Source of the DNA: a virus
IMG/VR virus record: IMGVR_UViG_3300033984_000473
Location: 27,393-91,392 of that record
DNA length: 64,000 bases
Strand: one strand, 5' to 3'
In this document: piece after piece, positions 56,528 to 63,671 of the stretch
Layout: every line of letters begins with the position of its first letter
Position numbering within the stretch: position 1 is the stretch's first letter
The notes under the pieces: generated by a model
Seen by the model: the letters and a program-made list of their open reading frames with translations, nothing else
What the model was told of the DNA's origin: nothing
Database searches by the model: none
Made by a program: the position numbers and the translations under genes

Positions 56528-56902
56528 TTATTTTACAAATAGTTTATTCCCTATACTGTATATAAACCCAAACTTGTAACCGTCAGCGTTCACGCCATTG
56601 AATACCCAGTTCGGACATACTCTTGGATTATACGTTACAGCCTCGCCACCTAATCCGTATATCATATCTCGACAACGAATTTCCTCACATAGTATCCACG
56701 CACACACAACTTTCTCGCCACCCTCAAAAATCTTTTGAGCTGTCTTCTTGCCACTACGCAACTCACAATCAATGAAGTGCATTTGACAAACATCTGGGTG
56801 TACATACTGTACAACGCCATTCGGGTACTGTATTTTCCAGTGCATGAAATGTTTTCCAGCCCCTAAATGAAATCTTACCTTAAACCGTCTAACTCTTGCC
56901 AT
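56528..56902 (-). CDS. Hypothetical protein (124 aa)
   Basis: Basic start, Cys/His-rich (HPDVCQMHFIDCELRSGKK, ILCEEIRCRDM). Possible metal binding but no standard spacing. Unknown. Confidence 0.65.
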   Translation of the reverse strand: MARVRRFKVRFHLGAGKHFMHWKIQYPNGVVQYVHPDVCQMHFIDCELRSGKKTAQKIFEGGEKVVCAWILCEEIRCRDMIYGLGGEAVTYNPRVCPNWVFNGVNADGYKFGFIYSIGNKLFVK

Positions 56903-56926
56903 AATTACTGTGTTTTAATTAGAGTA

Positions 56927-56971
56927 CAAATATAGAAATAAAAAATGACATTACCAAATGATAATGCCATT
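56927..56971 (-). promoter_or_regulatory. Fused hairpin/promoter
   Basis: Stem AATGGCATTA/TAATGTCATT with one mismatch (56944-56971). TTTG 56955-56958, TATATTTG 56927-56934. For 56528. Confidence 0.8.
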
Positions 56972-56976
56972 ATTTT

Positions 56977-57210
56977 TTATAATCTTACTAATTCGTATTC
57001 ATCACTCACATTGTCGCCATATCCATTACCACTTAACCAGTCGAAAATTTCCTCTTGGCTATCAGTAAAATTCTCCAACGTCAAAGTAGTAATTCGTTTG
57101 GGTTCATTGTCGGTTATTTGATATACTGTAACATCTTTGTAACCTGTACACTCTTGGACATCATCAATATCCTGTACTTCTTTCTCGATAACATAATACA
57201 ATTTTTTCAT
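56977..57210 (-). CDS. Hypothetical acidic protein (77 aa)
   Basis: Beta/alpha small protein, acidic. Starts 2 nt after the stop of 57213, so coupled. Confidence 0.65.
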   Translation of the reverse strand: MKKLYYVIEKEVQDIDDVQECTGYKDVTVYQITDNEPKRITTLTLENFTDSQEEIFDWLSGNGYGDNVSDEYELVRL

Positions 57211-57212
57211 AA

Positions 57213-57539
57213 CTATTCTAAATTGGTTTCCATTAATTCACAAATCGTAATACGGTCTTGAATACTTCCCAAATCAGATAACTTCAATAGGTGTCTTACA
57301 AAGCTACCGTCAGCCTCAACTACCAGTATTCCGTCCTGTGTTACTTTTAGTGGGTGTACATCAAATACGCCCCCTGTAATATCGTTTCTTACCTCTAGGT
57401 AATCATCGGGTGTATCGTTTTCCAAATCCACTTCATCAAAGATAGTGATTTCGGATTGCTTGGTTAATAATTCAGAAAAGTAGTTCGCAACTTCACTTTC
57501 TAAATTGTCTAAATCATTGTTGAAATTTTTGCTTGACAT
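57213..57539 (-). CDS. Hypothetical acidic protein (108 aa)
   Basis: Asn/Asp/Glu-rich helical start, then beta half (GGVFDVHPLKVTQDGILVVEADG). First gene of a coupled pair. Confidence 0.65.
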   Translation of the reverse strand: MSSKNFNNDLDNLESEVANYFSELLTKQSEITIFDEVDLENDTPDDYLEVRNDITGGVFDVHPLKVTQDGILVVEADGSFVRHLLKLSDLGSIQDRITICELMETNLE

Positions 57540-57562
57540 AATATATGTTTTTAATTAGAGTA

Positions 57563-57594
57563 CAAATATAAGAATAAAAATCCACACTACCAAA
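57563..57594 (-). promoter_or_regulatory. Host-type promoter
   Basis: TTTG 57591-57594, 20 nt, TATATTTG 57563-57570. For 57213/56977. Confidence 0.8.
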
Positions 57595-57600
57595 TATTTT

Positions 57601-57828
57601 TTAAAGTATTTCTAAAAATACTCGTTCAATTTGAGTAACTCGGTTTTCATTGTTCCAGTCAACAAATTCGTCAACATCGCAATTGTCTAAATCATGTTCT
57701 TCTAATACATGAAATTCATTCCAACTTTCTTTCACTTCCTCATCAAAGTTAGCAACCTCGCCAACATTGGTTACTTTAACAATACCTAAGTCTTCCCCAC
57801 TATCGCTGTCTGTTAATTGATAATACAT
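57601..57828 (-). CDS. Hypothetical acidic protein (75 aa)
   Basis: Very acidic (EEHDLDNCDVDEFVDW). Such small acidic proteins in early phage regions may act as DNA mimics. No direct evidence here. Confidence 0.6.
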   Translation of the reverse strand: MYYQLTDSDSGEDLGIVKVTNVGEVANFDEEVKESWNEFHVLEEHDLDNCDVDEFVDWNNENRVTQIERVFLEIL

Positions 57829-57854
57829 AATATATGTTTTAATTGATTAGAGTA

Positions 57855-57899
57855 CAAATATAAGAATAAAAATCCACACTACCAAAAATAATGTGGATT
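57855..57899 (-). promoter_or_regulatory. Fused hairpin/promoter
   Basis: Stem AATCCACA/TGTGGATT (57871-57899). TTTG 57883-57886, TATATTTG 57855-57862. For 57601. Confidence 0.85.
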
Positions 57900-57913
57900 A
57901 TTTTCAATTATTT

Positions 57914-58252
57914 TTAATAAGCCCCAATACTCCCATAAGATATTGGGTAACCTTTGTTGCCCCACATAACATTTCCGTCAACGTACTCCTGTTTTATATC
58001 AGTCAATACCGTATCTAAATAATATTCGTAAGCAATTCTTAAACTATCAGCTTTGGTAGTCTGTGGTGGATAAAATGCAAATAGGTTTTCTCTAGGGTGT
58101 CCTACAAATAGAATGTAGATTTTATTACGCCCACGTCCGTATTCGTGTGCGTTTACTCGGTTCTTAAAGCCTGTGAATGACAAAGGCTTTCCGTTCATAA
58201 TAAGCCCCAACCACGTTAATCTTTCGTTAACTTCTTCTAATGGTAAATTCAT
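57914..58252 (-). CDS. Hypothetical protein (112 aa)
   Basis: Aromatic-rich, mixed. Starts 2 nt after the stop of 58255 (coupled). Unknown. Confidence 0.65.
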   Translation of the reverse strand: MNLPLEEVNERLTWLGLIMNGKPLSFTGFKNRVNAHEYGRGRNKIYILFVGHPRENLFAFYPPQTTKADSLRIAYEYYLDTVLTDIKQEYVDGNVMWGNKGYPISYGSIGAY

Positions 58253-58254
58253 AA

Positions 58255-58515
58255 TTATTGGATTTCAAGGTTATTCCAAATCATATCCCCATTGTCGTCA
58301 AGGATTTCCATTGTGGTTTGATAATCGTTTTCTTCGATTGTGATAAACTCTACGGTGTCTTCCAAAAGAGTAGCCCCAATACCTAAATAATCTGCAACGC
58401 TGTCGCTGTCAGTAAGTTCGCCACTTTGTAACTTTGCTTTTACGTCTTCCATTTGTTCCACGCTATCAAATTCGATACGTTCCCAAACTGTAACTTTTAC
58501 ATCTAAACTTGCCAT
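58255..58515 (-). CDS. Hypothetical acidic protein (86 aa)
   Basis: Beta start (LDVKVTVWERIEFDSVEQ) then acidic. It shares this style with 58585 and 57213. Unknown. Confidence 0.65.
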   Translation of the reverse strand: MASLDVKVTVWERIEFDSVEQMEDVKAKLQSGELTDSDSVADYLGIGATLLEDTVEFITIEENDYQTTMEILDDNGDMIWNNLEIQ

Positions 58516-58541
58516 AATTTCTTTGTGTTTTAATTAGAGTA

Positions 58542-58573
58542 CAAATATAGGTAATTAAAATGTAACTACCAAA
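58542..58573 (-). promoter_or_regulatory. Host-type promoter
   Basis: TTTG 58570-58573, 20 nt, TATATTTG 58542-58549. For 58255/57914. Confidence 0.8.
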
Positions 58574-58584
58574 TTTTTATTGGA

Positions 58585-58911
58585 TTATTTCCACAAACAA
58601 CATTCCTGTAAAAAATCGTATTGTTTATCAGTCAATTCTCCAACCGTGTCAAACTCAAACTTTTCGTTGAAATAGTTTTCGTCCTCAAGTTCAACCTTGG
58701 TAGTTACCGTAATATCCAATATAGCACCTATAAGACTTTCATAGCCCATACCACTATCAATACTGCCGTCCTTTAAAGCAACATTTGCTTTTTCTAACAA
58801 TTCCTCTTTGGTATCAGCCGTGAACTCAATCGTTGGATACGAACCTGTACCACCGCCCCAATAATTCCCCAATACAAAACCTGTGGCTTTGAATGATTTT
58901 TTCTTTTCCAT
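58585..58911 (-). CDS. Hypothetical protein (108 aa)
   Basis: Gly-rich start (VLGNYWGGGTGSYPT), then acidic alpha/beta. Unknown. Confidence 0.65.
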   Translation of the reverse strand: MEKKKSFKATGFVLGNYWGGGTGSYPTIEFTADTKEELLEKANVALKDGSIDSGMGYESLIGAILDITVTTKVELEDENYFNEKFEFDTVGELTDKQYDFLQECCLWK

Positions 58912-58936
58912 AATGATATACTTTTTATTTCTTGTA

Positions 58937-58968
58937 CAAATATAAGACTATTATTCTAATCCACCTAA
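58937..58968 (-). promoter_or_regulatory. Host-type promoter
   Basis: TTAG 58965-58968, 20 nt, TATATTTG 58937-58944. For 58585. Divergent from small RNA 7. Confidence 0.8.
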
Positions 58969-59045
58969 CAAAATGTGAATTATTTTTTATTTATTTTTCT
59001 GCTGTTTTATTTGGTAGTGTCAAAACTATTCCCTATCTTTGTAGT

Positions 59046-59160
59046 GTTGAAAACAACGGGCGAACCCTAGCAAGGTGGAAGAGTAGACTCCGTCCTACCT
59101 TATACTCAAATAAAAAAATTTCAAAAAAAAATGCCCTACCATTTCTGATAGGGCTAATTT
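59046..59160 (+). ncRNA. Two-hairpin small RNA, copy 7
   Basis: Promoter TTTG 59010-59013, 20 nt, TATCTTTG 59034-59041. Hairpin 1 GTTG/CAAC with AAAA loop. Hairpin 2 is ACC/GGT, different sequence in the same place. Invariant GAGTAGACTCC. Terminator GCCCTA/TAGGGC (59133-59160). Confidence 0.75.
59133..59160. terminator. Terminator
   Basis: GCCCTA/TAGGGC stem with A8 before and T-rich after. Confidence 0.7.
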
Positions 59161-59165
59161 TTATT

Positions 59166-59525
59166 TTAGCATTCGGCTTCAAACTCGCATTGTCCGTTTT
59201 CTTTTAGATAATCTCGAATTTGTCGCCCAAGCCCCAAGTCAGCATAATCGCTTAATTCAGCTTTTGAAATTCCAGCTTCCTCTAATTGCTTGTCATTGTA
59301 GCCGTTTTTCTCTTTAAAGAAATTGTCAATAATTCCTAACTTGTCGCCTAGGCTTTCCTCAATGTTTTTGATTTCTTCCTCAACTCCTTCCAAATCTTCC
59401 TCTTGAAAATTGTAGTTAAGAGTTTCGGGTTGAAACCCTGTTACTCCAAACCTGTCAGCCGCACTGCTACTTTGAACAGCAAACCAAAATTTTCCCTCGA
59501 TGTCGCCACTGTAATACCTACCCAT
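59166..59525 (-). CDS. Conserved phage hypothetical protein (119 aa)
   Basis: Starts MGRYYSGDIEGKFWFAVQ, a widespread start in phage small proteins. The rest is strongly acidic and helical. Function unknown. Confidence 0.7.
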   Translation of the reverse strand: MGRYYSGDIEGKFWFAVQSSSAADRFGVTGFQPETLNYNFQEEDLEGVEEEIKNIEESLGDKLGIIDNFFKEKNGYNDKQLEEAGISKAELSDYADLGLGRQIRDYLKENGQCEFEAEC

Positions 59526-59562
59526 AATTTCTAATTTTTAATGTGATTATTAATTTCTTTAG

Positions 59563-59607
59563 CAAAGATAGAAAAAATAATCCATACTACCAAATGTAAT
59601 ATGGATT
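59563..59607 (-). promoter_or_regulatory. Fused hairpin/promoter
   Basis: Stem AATCCATA/TATGGATT (59579-59607), another paired change. TTTG 59591-59594, TATCTTTG 59563-59570. For 59166. Confidence 0.85.
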
Positions 59608-59622
59608 ATTTTCAAATTATTT

Positions 59623-60504
59623 TTAAACCATTTCCAATACGCCACTTTTTCTAGCAACGAACTCCAAAGATTTTTGGTTCATTTTGTAACCACTACCCAA
59701 CATAATCGTTTCCAGTTTACCGTTTTCACGTTTCGGTGCAGATAATTCGTGTGTAGTGAATTTCGTAATACCACTATGCAAACCCCAAAGGTTAAGCCCT
59801 TTGTCATTAAATTCGCCCTCAATACAGTTGTACAACGTTTCCATTTTGTTAATGCTACGTGTACTCTTTTCCGACAATTCCTTTATACTTGTCAATTCCT
59901 TGTCAAACCCTAACAAATACTTAACCATTTCGTCAGCCAATTCTCTAGTACAATCCCTGTCAGCCAGTACGTTATATAGCTCAATTTGTTTAAGGCTACG
60001 GTTCAATGCAGTTTCAATCAAAAATGGAATTTCTTTGATACGGTGTTCAATACTAGCCGAGTGTCTAAATTTCGCTTCGCCTTGCTTATAGAACTTGAAA
60101 AACTGATTAGAACAGCTCATAGTAAAATCCCCAATACCAATAGACAATGAAGTACTACCGTCATTACTATCCAGTACTGTAATGAATTTTTTAATCCTGT
60201 CATGCCCTACAACGCCATCGCCAGTAATACCTAACTGTAAAAATACCTTGCGACCCTCATTCATAGAACCAGCTTTGGTTACAATCAAATCGTTACCAAA
60301 CGGTCTAATGCCTTGAAGCACCATATCAACGATTTCGTGGTTCTGTGATACTGTATAACCGTCCTTAACAGTATTGATACACTTGCCTAACTTGTCATTG
60401 AATAAACCAAAGTAACCACTAGGATTAAGGTTAGAATCAAATAACGGTCTTTTGCTAATGTTGAAGTCTAAACCGTTCGCTACTAAAATGTCTTGTGTGT
60501 TCAT
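59623..60504 (-). CDS. DUF932-family protein
   Basis: A 293-residue protein matching DUF932 (phage/plasmid-like protein): an early YTVSQNHEIVDMVL segment, GGRKVFLQL-like strand (EGRKVFLQLGI), SNDGSTSLSIGIGDFTMSCSNQF, and the HSASIEHRI helix. The family is often found in phages and plasmids near replication or recombination genes. The mechanism is unknown. The largest protein of the block. Confidence 0.82.
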   Translation of the reverse strand: MNTQDILVANGLDFNISKRPLFDSNLNPSGYFGLFNDKLGKCINTVKDGYTVSQNHEIVDMVLQGIRPFGNDLIVTKAGSMNEGRKVFLQLGITGDGVVGHDRIKKFITVLDSNDGSTSLSIGIGDFTMSCSNQFFKFYKQGEAKFRHSASIEHRIKEIPFLIETALNRSLKQIELYNVLADRDCTRELADEMVKYLLGFDKELTSIKELSEKSTRSINKMETLYNCIEGEFNDKGLNLWGLHSGITKFTTHELSAPKRENGKLETIMLGSGYKMNQKSLEFVARKSGVLEMV

Positions 60505-60532
60505 ATCTAAAATTGTTTAATTGATTAGAGTG

Positions 60533-60564
60533 CAAATATACAACCTTTATTTCATTCCACCAAA
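60533..60564 (-). promoter_or_regulatory. Host-type promoter
   Basis: TTTG 60561-60564, 20 nt, TATATTTG 60533-60540. For 59623. Confidence 0.8.
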
Positions 60565-60654
60565 TAAAAATGCAATTATTTTTAATTTATTTTTTTATGT
60601 AAAATAATCTATAAAAAATTAGGATATGTAAAAAACATTCCCTACCTTTGTACT

Positions 60655-60795
60655 GTAATTAAATTACGGGTCGCATAGGATGTGAAAGAGTAGACTCCAC
60701 CGTACCTTATACTCAAATAGCCAAATAGCCAAATACAAAAAACAAAAATGCAAAATAAACCTATAACTTAATATAAGCCTATTTCGCATTTTAAG
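60655..60795 (+). ncRNA. Two-hairpin small RNA, copy 8
   Basis: Promoter TTAG 60619-60622, 20 nt, TACCTTTG 60643-60650. Hairpin 1 GTAAT/ATTAC and hairpin 2 TCGCAT/ATGTGA both differ in sequence but stay paired. Invariant GAGTAGACTCC. A long AAATGC/GCATTT hairpin (60747-60795) may terminate it. Confidence 0.7.
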
Positions 60796-60812
60796 GTACT
60801 TTTAAAGGACGT

Positions 60813-61631
60813 TTATACCAATTCCAATTCCTTGGTAGGAACGCTATCATAAATAGCGTTAACCTTATCAAAAATAGCTTGGCTATCTTTGGCTGTTTCA
60901 ATTACAAAACCACTTGTAAAAGCAATTTTATTATCAGCACCTTTGCCTGTCATTTTTTTGTATTTTAAACCACAAATAACATTCTGTTTATCCAAAAATC
61001 GTAGGTCGTCATTATCAGCATTGATAACCTCAAAACCGTTATAAGTAGTAGGTAATTTGTCAAATACCATTGCTACATTAAAACCACGTTTCAATAATTC
61101 TAATGATTTAATATCATTCGTTTCAGAACGTGAAAAAGTCAAATGATAATTACTAGGTAACACTTTGTCAAAACGAAAATGATTTTTTGTATAATCATAA
61201 AATTGTACATTCGGGTACATTTCAAAAATGTTTTTAGTATTATTGTCAAATACTTTGTATTTTTCAAATGGCAAATCACTTGTACCATTTAAACGTATAG
61301 TAACAATAGCTTTGTCAGTATGTTTTTTTACCGCTTTGCCAATTTCCACATATAATTGGTTCATAAATTCAATACGACTACTTAAAAAGTATTCAGTTTT
61401 GGCAACCCTACCTTGCATAACATTACTATACATACCGCCAAAACCACTACCAACAAGGCAACTATCAGCACAACCTTTACTTGCATGGCTACATACATTG
61501 ATACCTTTGCTATTGGCTGTAAAAGGCGACATATACATTATATAGGTCATATAACCTAATTTTTCTCCTTTTACTGTTTTCGCATTATTAGTACTTAATA
61601 ATGGTTTTCTTTTTACTACTTCTACATTCAT
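60813..61631 (-). CDS. GP88-like protein
   Basis: A 272-residue protein. The Cys pattern CSHASKGCADSCL near residue 47, followed by RVAKTEYFLSSRIEFM, fits the Gene product 88 family named after a mycobacteriophage gene. Later LTFSRSETNDIKSLELLKRGFNVA and the C-terminal CGLKYKKMTGKG fit too. The four Cys may bind metal. Role unknown. Confidence 0.8.
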   Translation of the reverse strand: MNVEVVKRKPLLSTNNAKTVKGEKLGYMTYIMYMSPFTANSKGINVCSHASKGCADSCLVGSGFGGMYSNVMQGRVAKTEYFLSSRIEFMNQLYVEIGKAVKKHTDKAIVTIRLNGTSDLPFEKYKVFDNNTKNIFEMYPNVQFYDYTKNHFRFDKVLPSNYHLTFSRSETNDIKSLELLKRGFNVAMVFDKLPTTYNGFEVINADNDDLRFLDKQNVICGLKYKKMTGKGADNKIAFTSGFVIETAKDSQAIFDKVNAIYDSVPTKELELV

Positions 61632-61659
61632 AACTAATTTGTTTTAATTGATTAGAGTG

Positions 61660-61690
61660 CAAATATACAACTATTATTTTAATATACAAG
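61660..61690 (-). promoter_or_regulatory. Host-type promoter
   Basis: CTTG 61687-61690, 19 nt, TATATTTG 61660-61667. For 60813. Confidence 0.7.
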
Positions 61691-61782
61691 TTTTTTTGTA
61701 ATTATTTTTAATATTTTTTTTATGTGTAAAATAATTCACTTTTTATTTGGTAGTGTCATTTATTATCACTACATTTGTACTG

Positions 61783-61870
61783 TTGAAATGAAACACCCAA
61801 AGCAAGATACCACAAATCTGAGAAGTAGACTCCGTCCTACCTTATATCCAAGTTATTTAGAACGAATATA
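61783..61870 (+). ncRNA. Two-hairpin small RNA, copy 9
   Basis: Promoter TTTG 61747-61750, 20 nt, TACATTTG 61771-61778. Hairpin 1 GTT/AAC, hairpin 2 AGAT/ATCT, invariant AAGTAGACTCC. The most diverged copy. No clear terminator. Confidence 0.6.
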
Positions 61871-61883
61871 AATAAGAAAATAA

Positions 61884-61915
61884 TTTGGTAGATTCAAAAA
61901 TTTTTTGTACCTTTG
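61884..61915 (+). promoter_or_regulatory. Orphan host-type promoter
   Basis: TTTG 61884-61887, 20 nt, TACCTTTG 61908-61915. No ORF follows. Confidence 0.75.
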
Positions 61916-61947
61916 TGGTTATAATCTATACGAACCAAAAAAGTTTG

Positions 61948-61979
61948 CAAAGATACAACAAAAATAATTAATATGCAAA
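61948..61979 (-). promoter_or_regulatory. Orphan host-type promoter
   Basis: TTTG 61976-61979, 20 nt, TATCTTTG 61948-61955. Its transcript would be antisense to small RNA 9. Confidence 0.7.
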
Positions 61980-61988
61980 TTTATTTTA

Positions 61989-62020
61989 CTTGTTTTTTAA
62001 AAAAGTTTATCGTACCTTTG
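61989..62020 (+). promoter_or_regulatory. Orphan host-type promoter
   Basis: CTTG 61989-61992, 20 nt, TACCTTTG 62013-62020. Points toward the parS pair. Confidence 0.65.
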
Positions 62021-62110
62021 TACTTCATTCTGCACATTACACATAGTAGTAGTGCCTAGACAAAAACTGCCCAAGTTCATTGTAACTCTGGGCTAAACTT
62101 GTTGCACCTA

Positions 62111-62126
62111 TGTTCCACGTGGAACA
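62111..62126. promoter_or_regulatory. parS-like site 1
   Basis: TGTTCCACGTGGAACA, a perfect 16-bp palindrome of the bacterial parS type (ParB-binding centromere site). Confidence 0.8.
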
Positions 62127-62148
62127 CTGGGGCGATGACCTATGCAAT

Positions 62149-62164
62149 TGTTCCACGTGGAACA
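62149..62164. promoter_or_regulatory. parS-like site 2
   Basis: Identical 16-mer, 38 bp centre to centre from site 1. No parA or parB gene in the window. Confidence 0.8.
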
Positions 62165-62464
62165 TTCAAAAAAATTTTGGCTGAAAAATTTGTGAGAACG
62201 AACGGACAGTATAAAGTTTTTTAAAGATTACCTAGATTTTTTTTATTAACCCTAACACCCAATAATCCCAATGAAATAAGCACTTCCCATTTTTCGGCTA
62301 TGAAAACTCGTACTTTTACCACATTATACCATTATTTACCACTTTTTGCTAAAAACTGCAAAAAAGTACATACGTGCTAATGAAGGTACATTTAGGAACA
62401 TCATAAATACATATATCTGTGTATTAGGTAGATACGTTTTGCCCTAACGGGCAAGTCGATTCCA

Positions 62465-62480
62465 CGTACACAATTGTGTA
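62465..62480. repeat. GTACACAATTGTGTAC palindrome
   Basis: Perfect 16-bp palindrome. Related copies at about 39230-39243, 49342-49356 and 62872-62888. Possible operator. Confidence 0.55.
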
Positions 62481-62597
62481 CATAGGACAGTATTATTGCA
62501 TCTCAATTTGTGGGAATGCGATATGTACTACTATGTGTTGTTCATAGAGTTTATGGAGTATCCTAGTTTTTCTTTCTTAAGAAATGCTATGCTTTTG

Positions 62598-62846
62598 TTA
62601 TGCTTTTCCATTAGGGTTTTCTCCCAGTTCATTTTCTGTATATGAACTTCCTTTACGAAATGTTATTGTGGTAGAAGCTTCGTATGCCATATCTTTGCCA
62701 CCTCTTAAATGTCTAAGAGAATCTTCAAGTTCTGGTATTTCATTCTTGATTACTTCTGCTACGTTTCTTAGTTCGTATGTAGTTCCTAGTATTGGACTAT
62801 ATGACATAACTAATATTGGATAGATATTTATTTCTGTTCCTTTCAT
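62598..62846 (-). CDS. Hypothetical protein (82 aa)
   Basis: Mixed small protein starting MKGTEINIYP. Upstream lies a TACACAATTGTGT palindrome (62872-62888) instead of the usual promoter, so control may differ from the rest of the block. Unknown. Confidence 0.6.
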   Translation of the reverse strand: MKGTEINIYPILVMSYSPILGTTYELRNVAEVIKNEIPELEDSLRHLRGGKDMAYEASTTITFRKGSSYTENELGENPNGKA

Positions 62847-62894
62847 GTGTTTGTTGTTTTATGTTGTTGTATGTACACAATTGTGTGCATTGGG

Positions 62895-63260
62895 TTATTC
62901 TTTATTAAGAGTATCTAATTGTTTTTGTATATCGGATAGCTTTCCTTCAATTTCTTTTTGTTTCCCTATATACTTTTCTATGCTTGTTACATTATCGGTA
63001 TATATTCTTGATAGGAATTTCTTTCTTAGTTCTAATTGTCTTATAAGGCATATTCTTTTTACATCGTTGAGATGTGCTGTATGTTGTGGGATTGGTTCAA
63101 GGCTTGTTACTGGCATCATATCGTATATGTGACCGAGTTCATCTTTTATGTCATAGAAACCATCGTATGCGTAATGGATTTCCACTGGATATTTTTCGTA
63201 TGGTGTATCTAGTAGAGTTCCTGTAAATAGGACAGTTTGTCCTTTGGTGAATGTTTTCAT
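62895..63260 (-). CDS. Hypothetical protein (121 aa)
   Basis: Starts MKTFTKGQTV at 63260. N-terminal half beta-rich (SH3-like: VLFTGTLLDTPYEKYPVEI), C-terminal half a helical coiled coil (IEGKLSDIQKQLDTLNKE). Overlap with 63265 avoided by this start. Unknown. Confidence 0.65.
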   Translation of the reverse strand: MKTFTKGQTVLFTGTLLDTPYEKYPVEIHYAYDGFYDIKDELGHIYDMMPVTSLEPIPQHTAHLNDVKRICLIRQLELRKKFLSRIYTDNVTSIEKYIGKQKEIEGKLSDIQKQLDTLNKE

Positions 63261-63264
63261 GGTA

Positions 63265-63630
63265 TTAACGTTTATTAGAAATTTTTGATAAATCAATAGT
63301 ACCGACCACTTTAAATGTTGCGAATTGCAATGCGATATTATTACTTCTTTGTTTTTCTTTAGCCAATTGTTCTTTGGTAGGATTTTCTTTTTGTAGCTTA
63401 GTTCTAAGTTTATTAGAGATTTCTTTTCCGTTTCTTCCTATGTGATAATTATGACATACGTTACATTTATAGGATATTACTTTGTGTATTCTATCTGGAA
63501 TCGCATTTTCTTTTTTACATTCTTTTATGGCTTCCTCTAGTGTATTGAATTTTTTCTTATTCTTATACACTGGTTTTCCTTCTTCATAACGTAAGAGTGT
63601 TTGACATTGATTTTTGGTAGCGTTTTCCAT
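63265..63630 (-). CDS. Zinc-knuckle-like basic protein
   Basis: A 121-residue protein from the ATG at 63630. YKCNVCHNYHIG near residue 60 holds CxxC followed by His, as in phage and ribosomal zinc knuckles. The rest is Lys-rich. Leaderless by promoter spacing (4 nt). Likely binds nucleic acid. Confidence 0.68.
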   Translation of the reverse strand: MENATKNQCQTLLRYEEGKPVYKNKKKFNTLEEAIKECKKENAIPDRIHKVISYKCNVCHNYHIGRNGKEISNKLRTKLQKENPTKEQLAKEKQRSNNIALQFATFKVVGTIDLSKISNKR

Positions 63631-63634
63631 AATA

Positions 63635-63666
63635 CAAAGGTACATAAATTAATTGGACTGCACAAG
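63635..63666 (-). promoter_or_regulatory. Host-type promoter, leaderless
   Basis: CTTG 63663-63666, 20 nt, TACCTTTG 63635-63642. For 63265. Confidence 0.75.
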
Positions 63667-63671
63667 TTTTT

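Larger units (their letters stand above)
61632..62597. other. Gene-free control region
   Basis: About 960 bp without a supportable gene. Contains small RNA 9, two further plus-strand promoters, one minus-strand promoter with no ORF, two parS-like sites and a perfect GTACACAATTGTGTAC palindrome (62465-62480). Possibly a centromere- or origin-like region. Confidence 0.65.

Noticed and set aside
39295-61690. Regularly spaced near-identical repeats suggesting a CRISPR-like array
   Set aside because: Repeats are promoters with genes of varied length between them; no uniform spacers and no cas genes.
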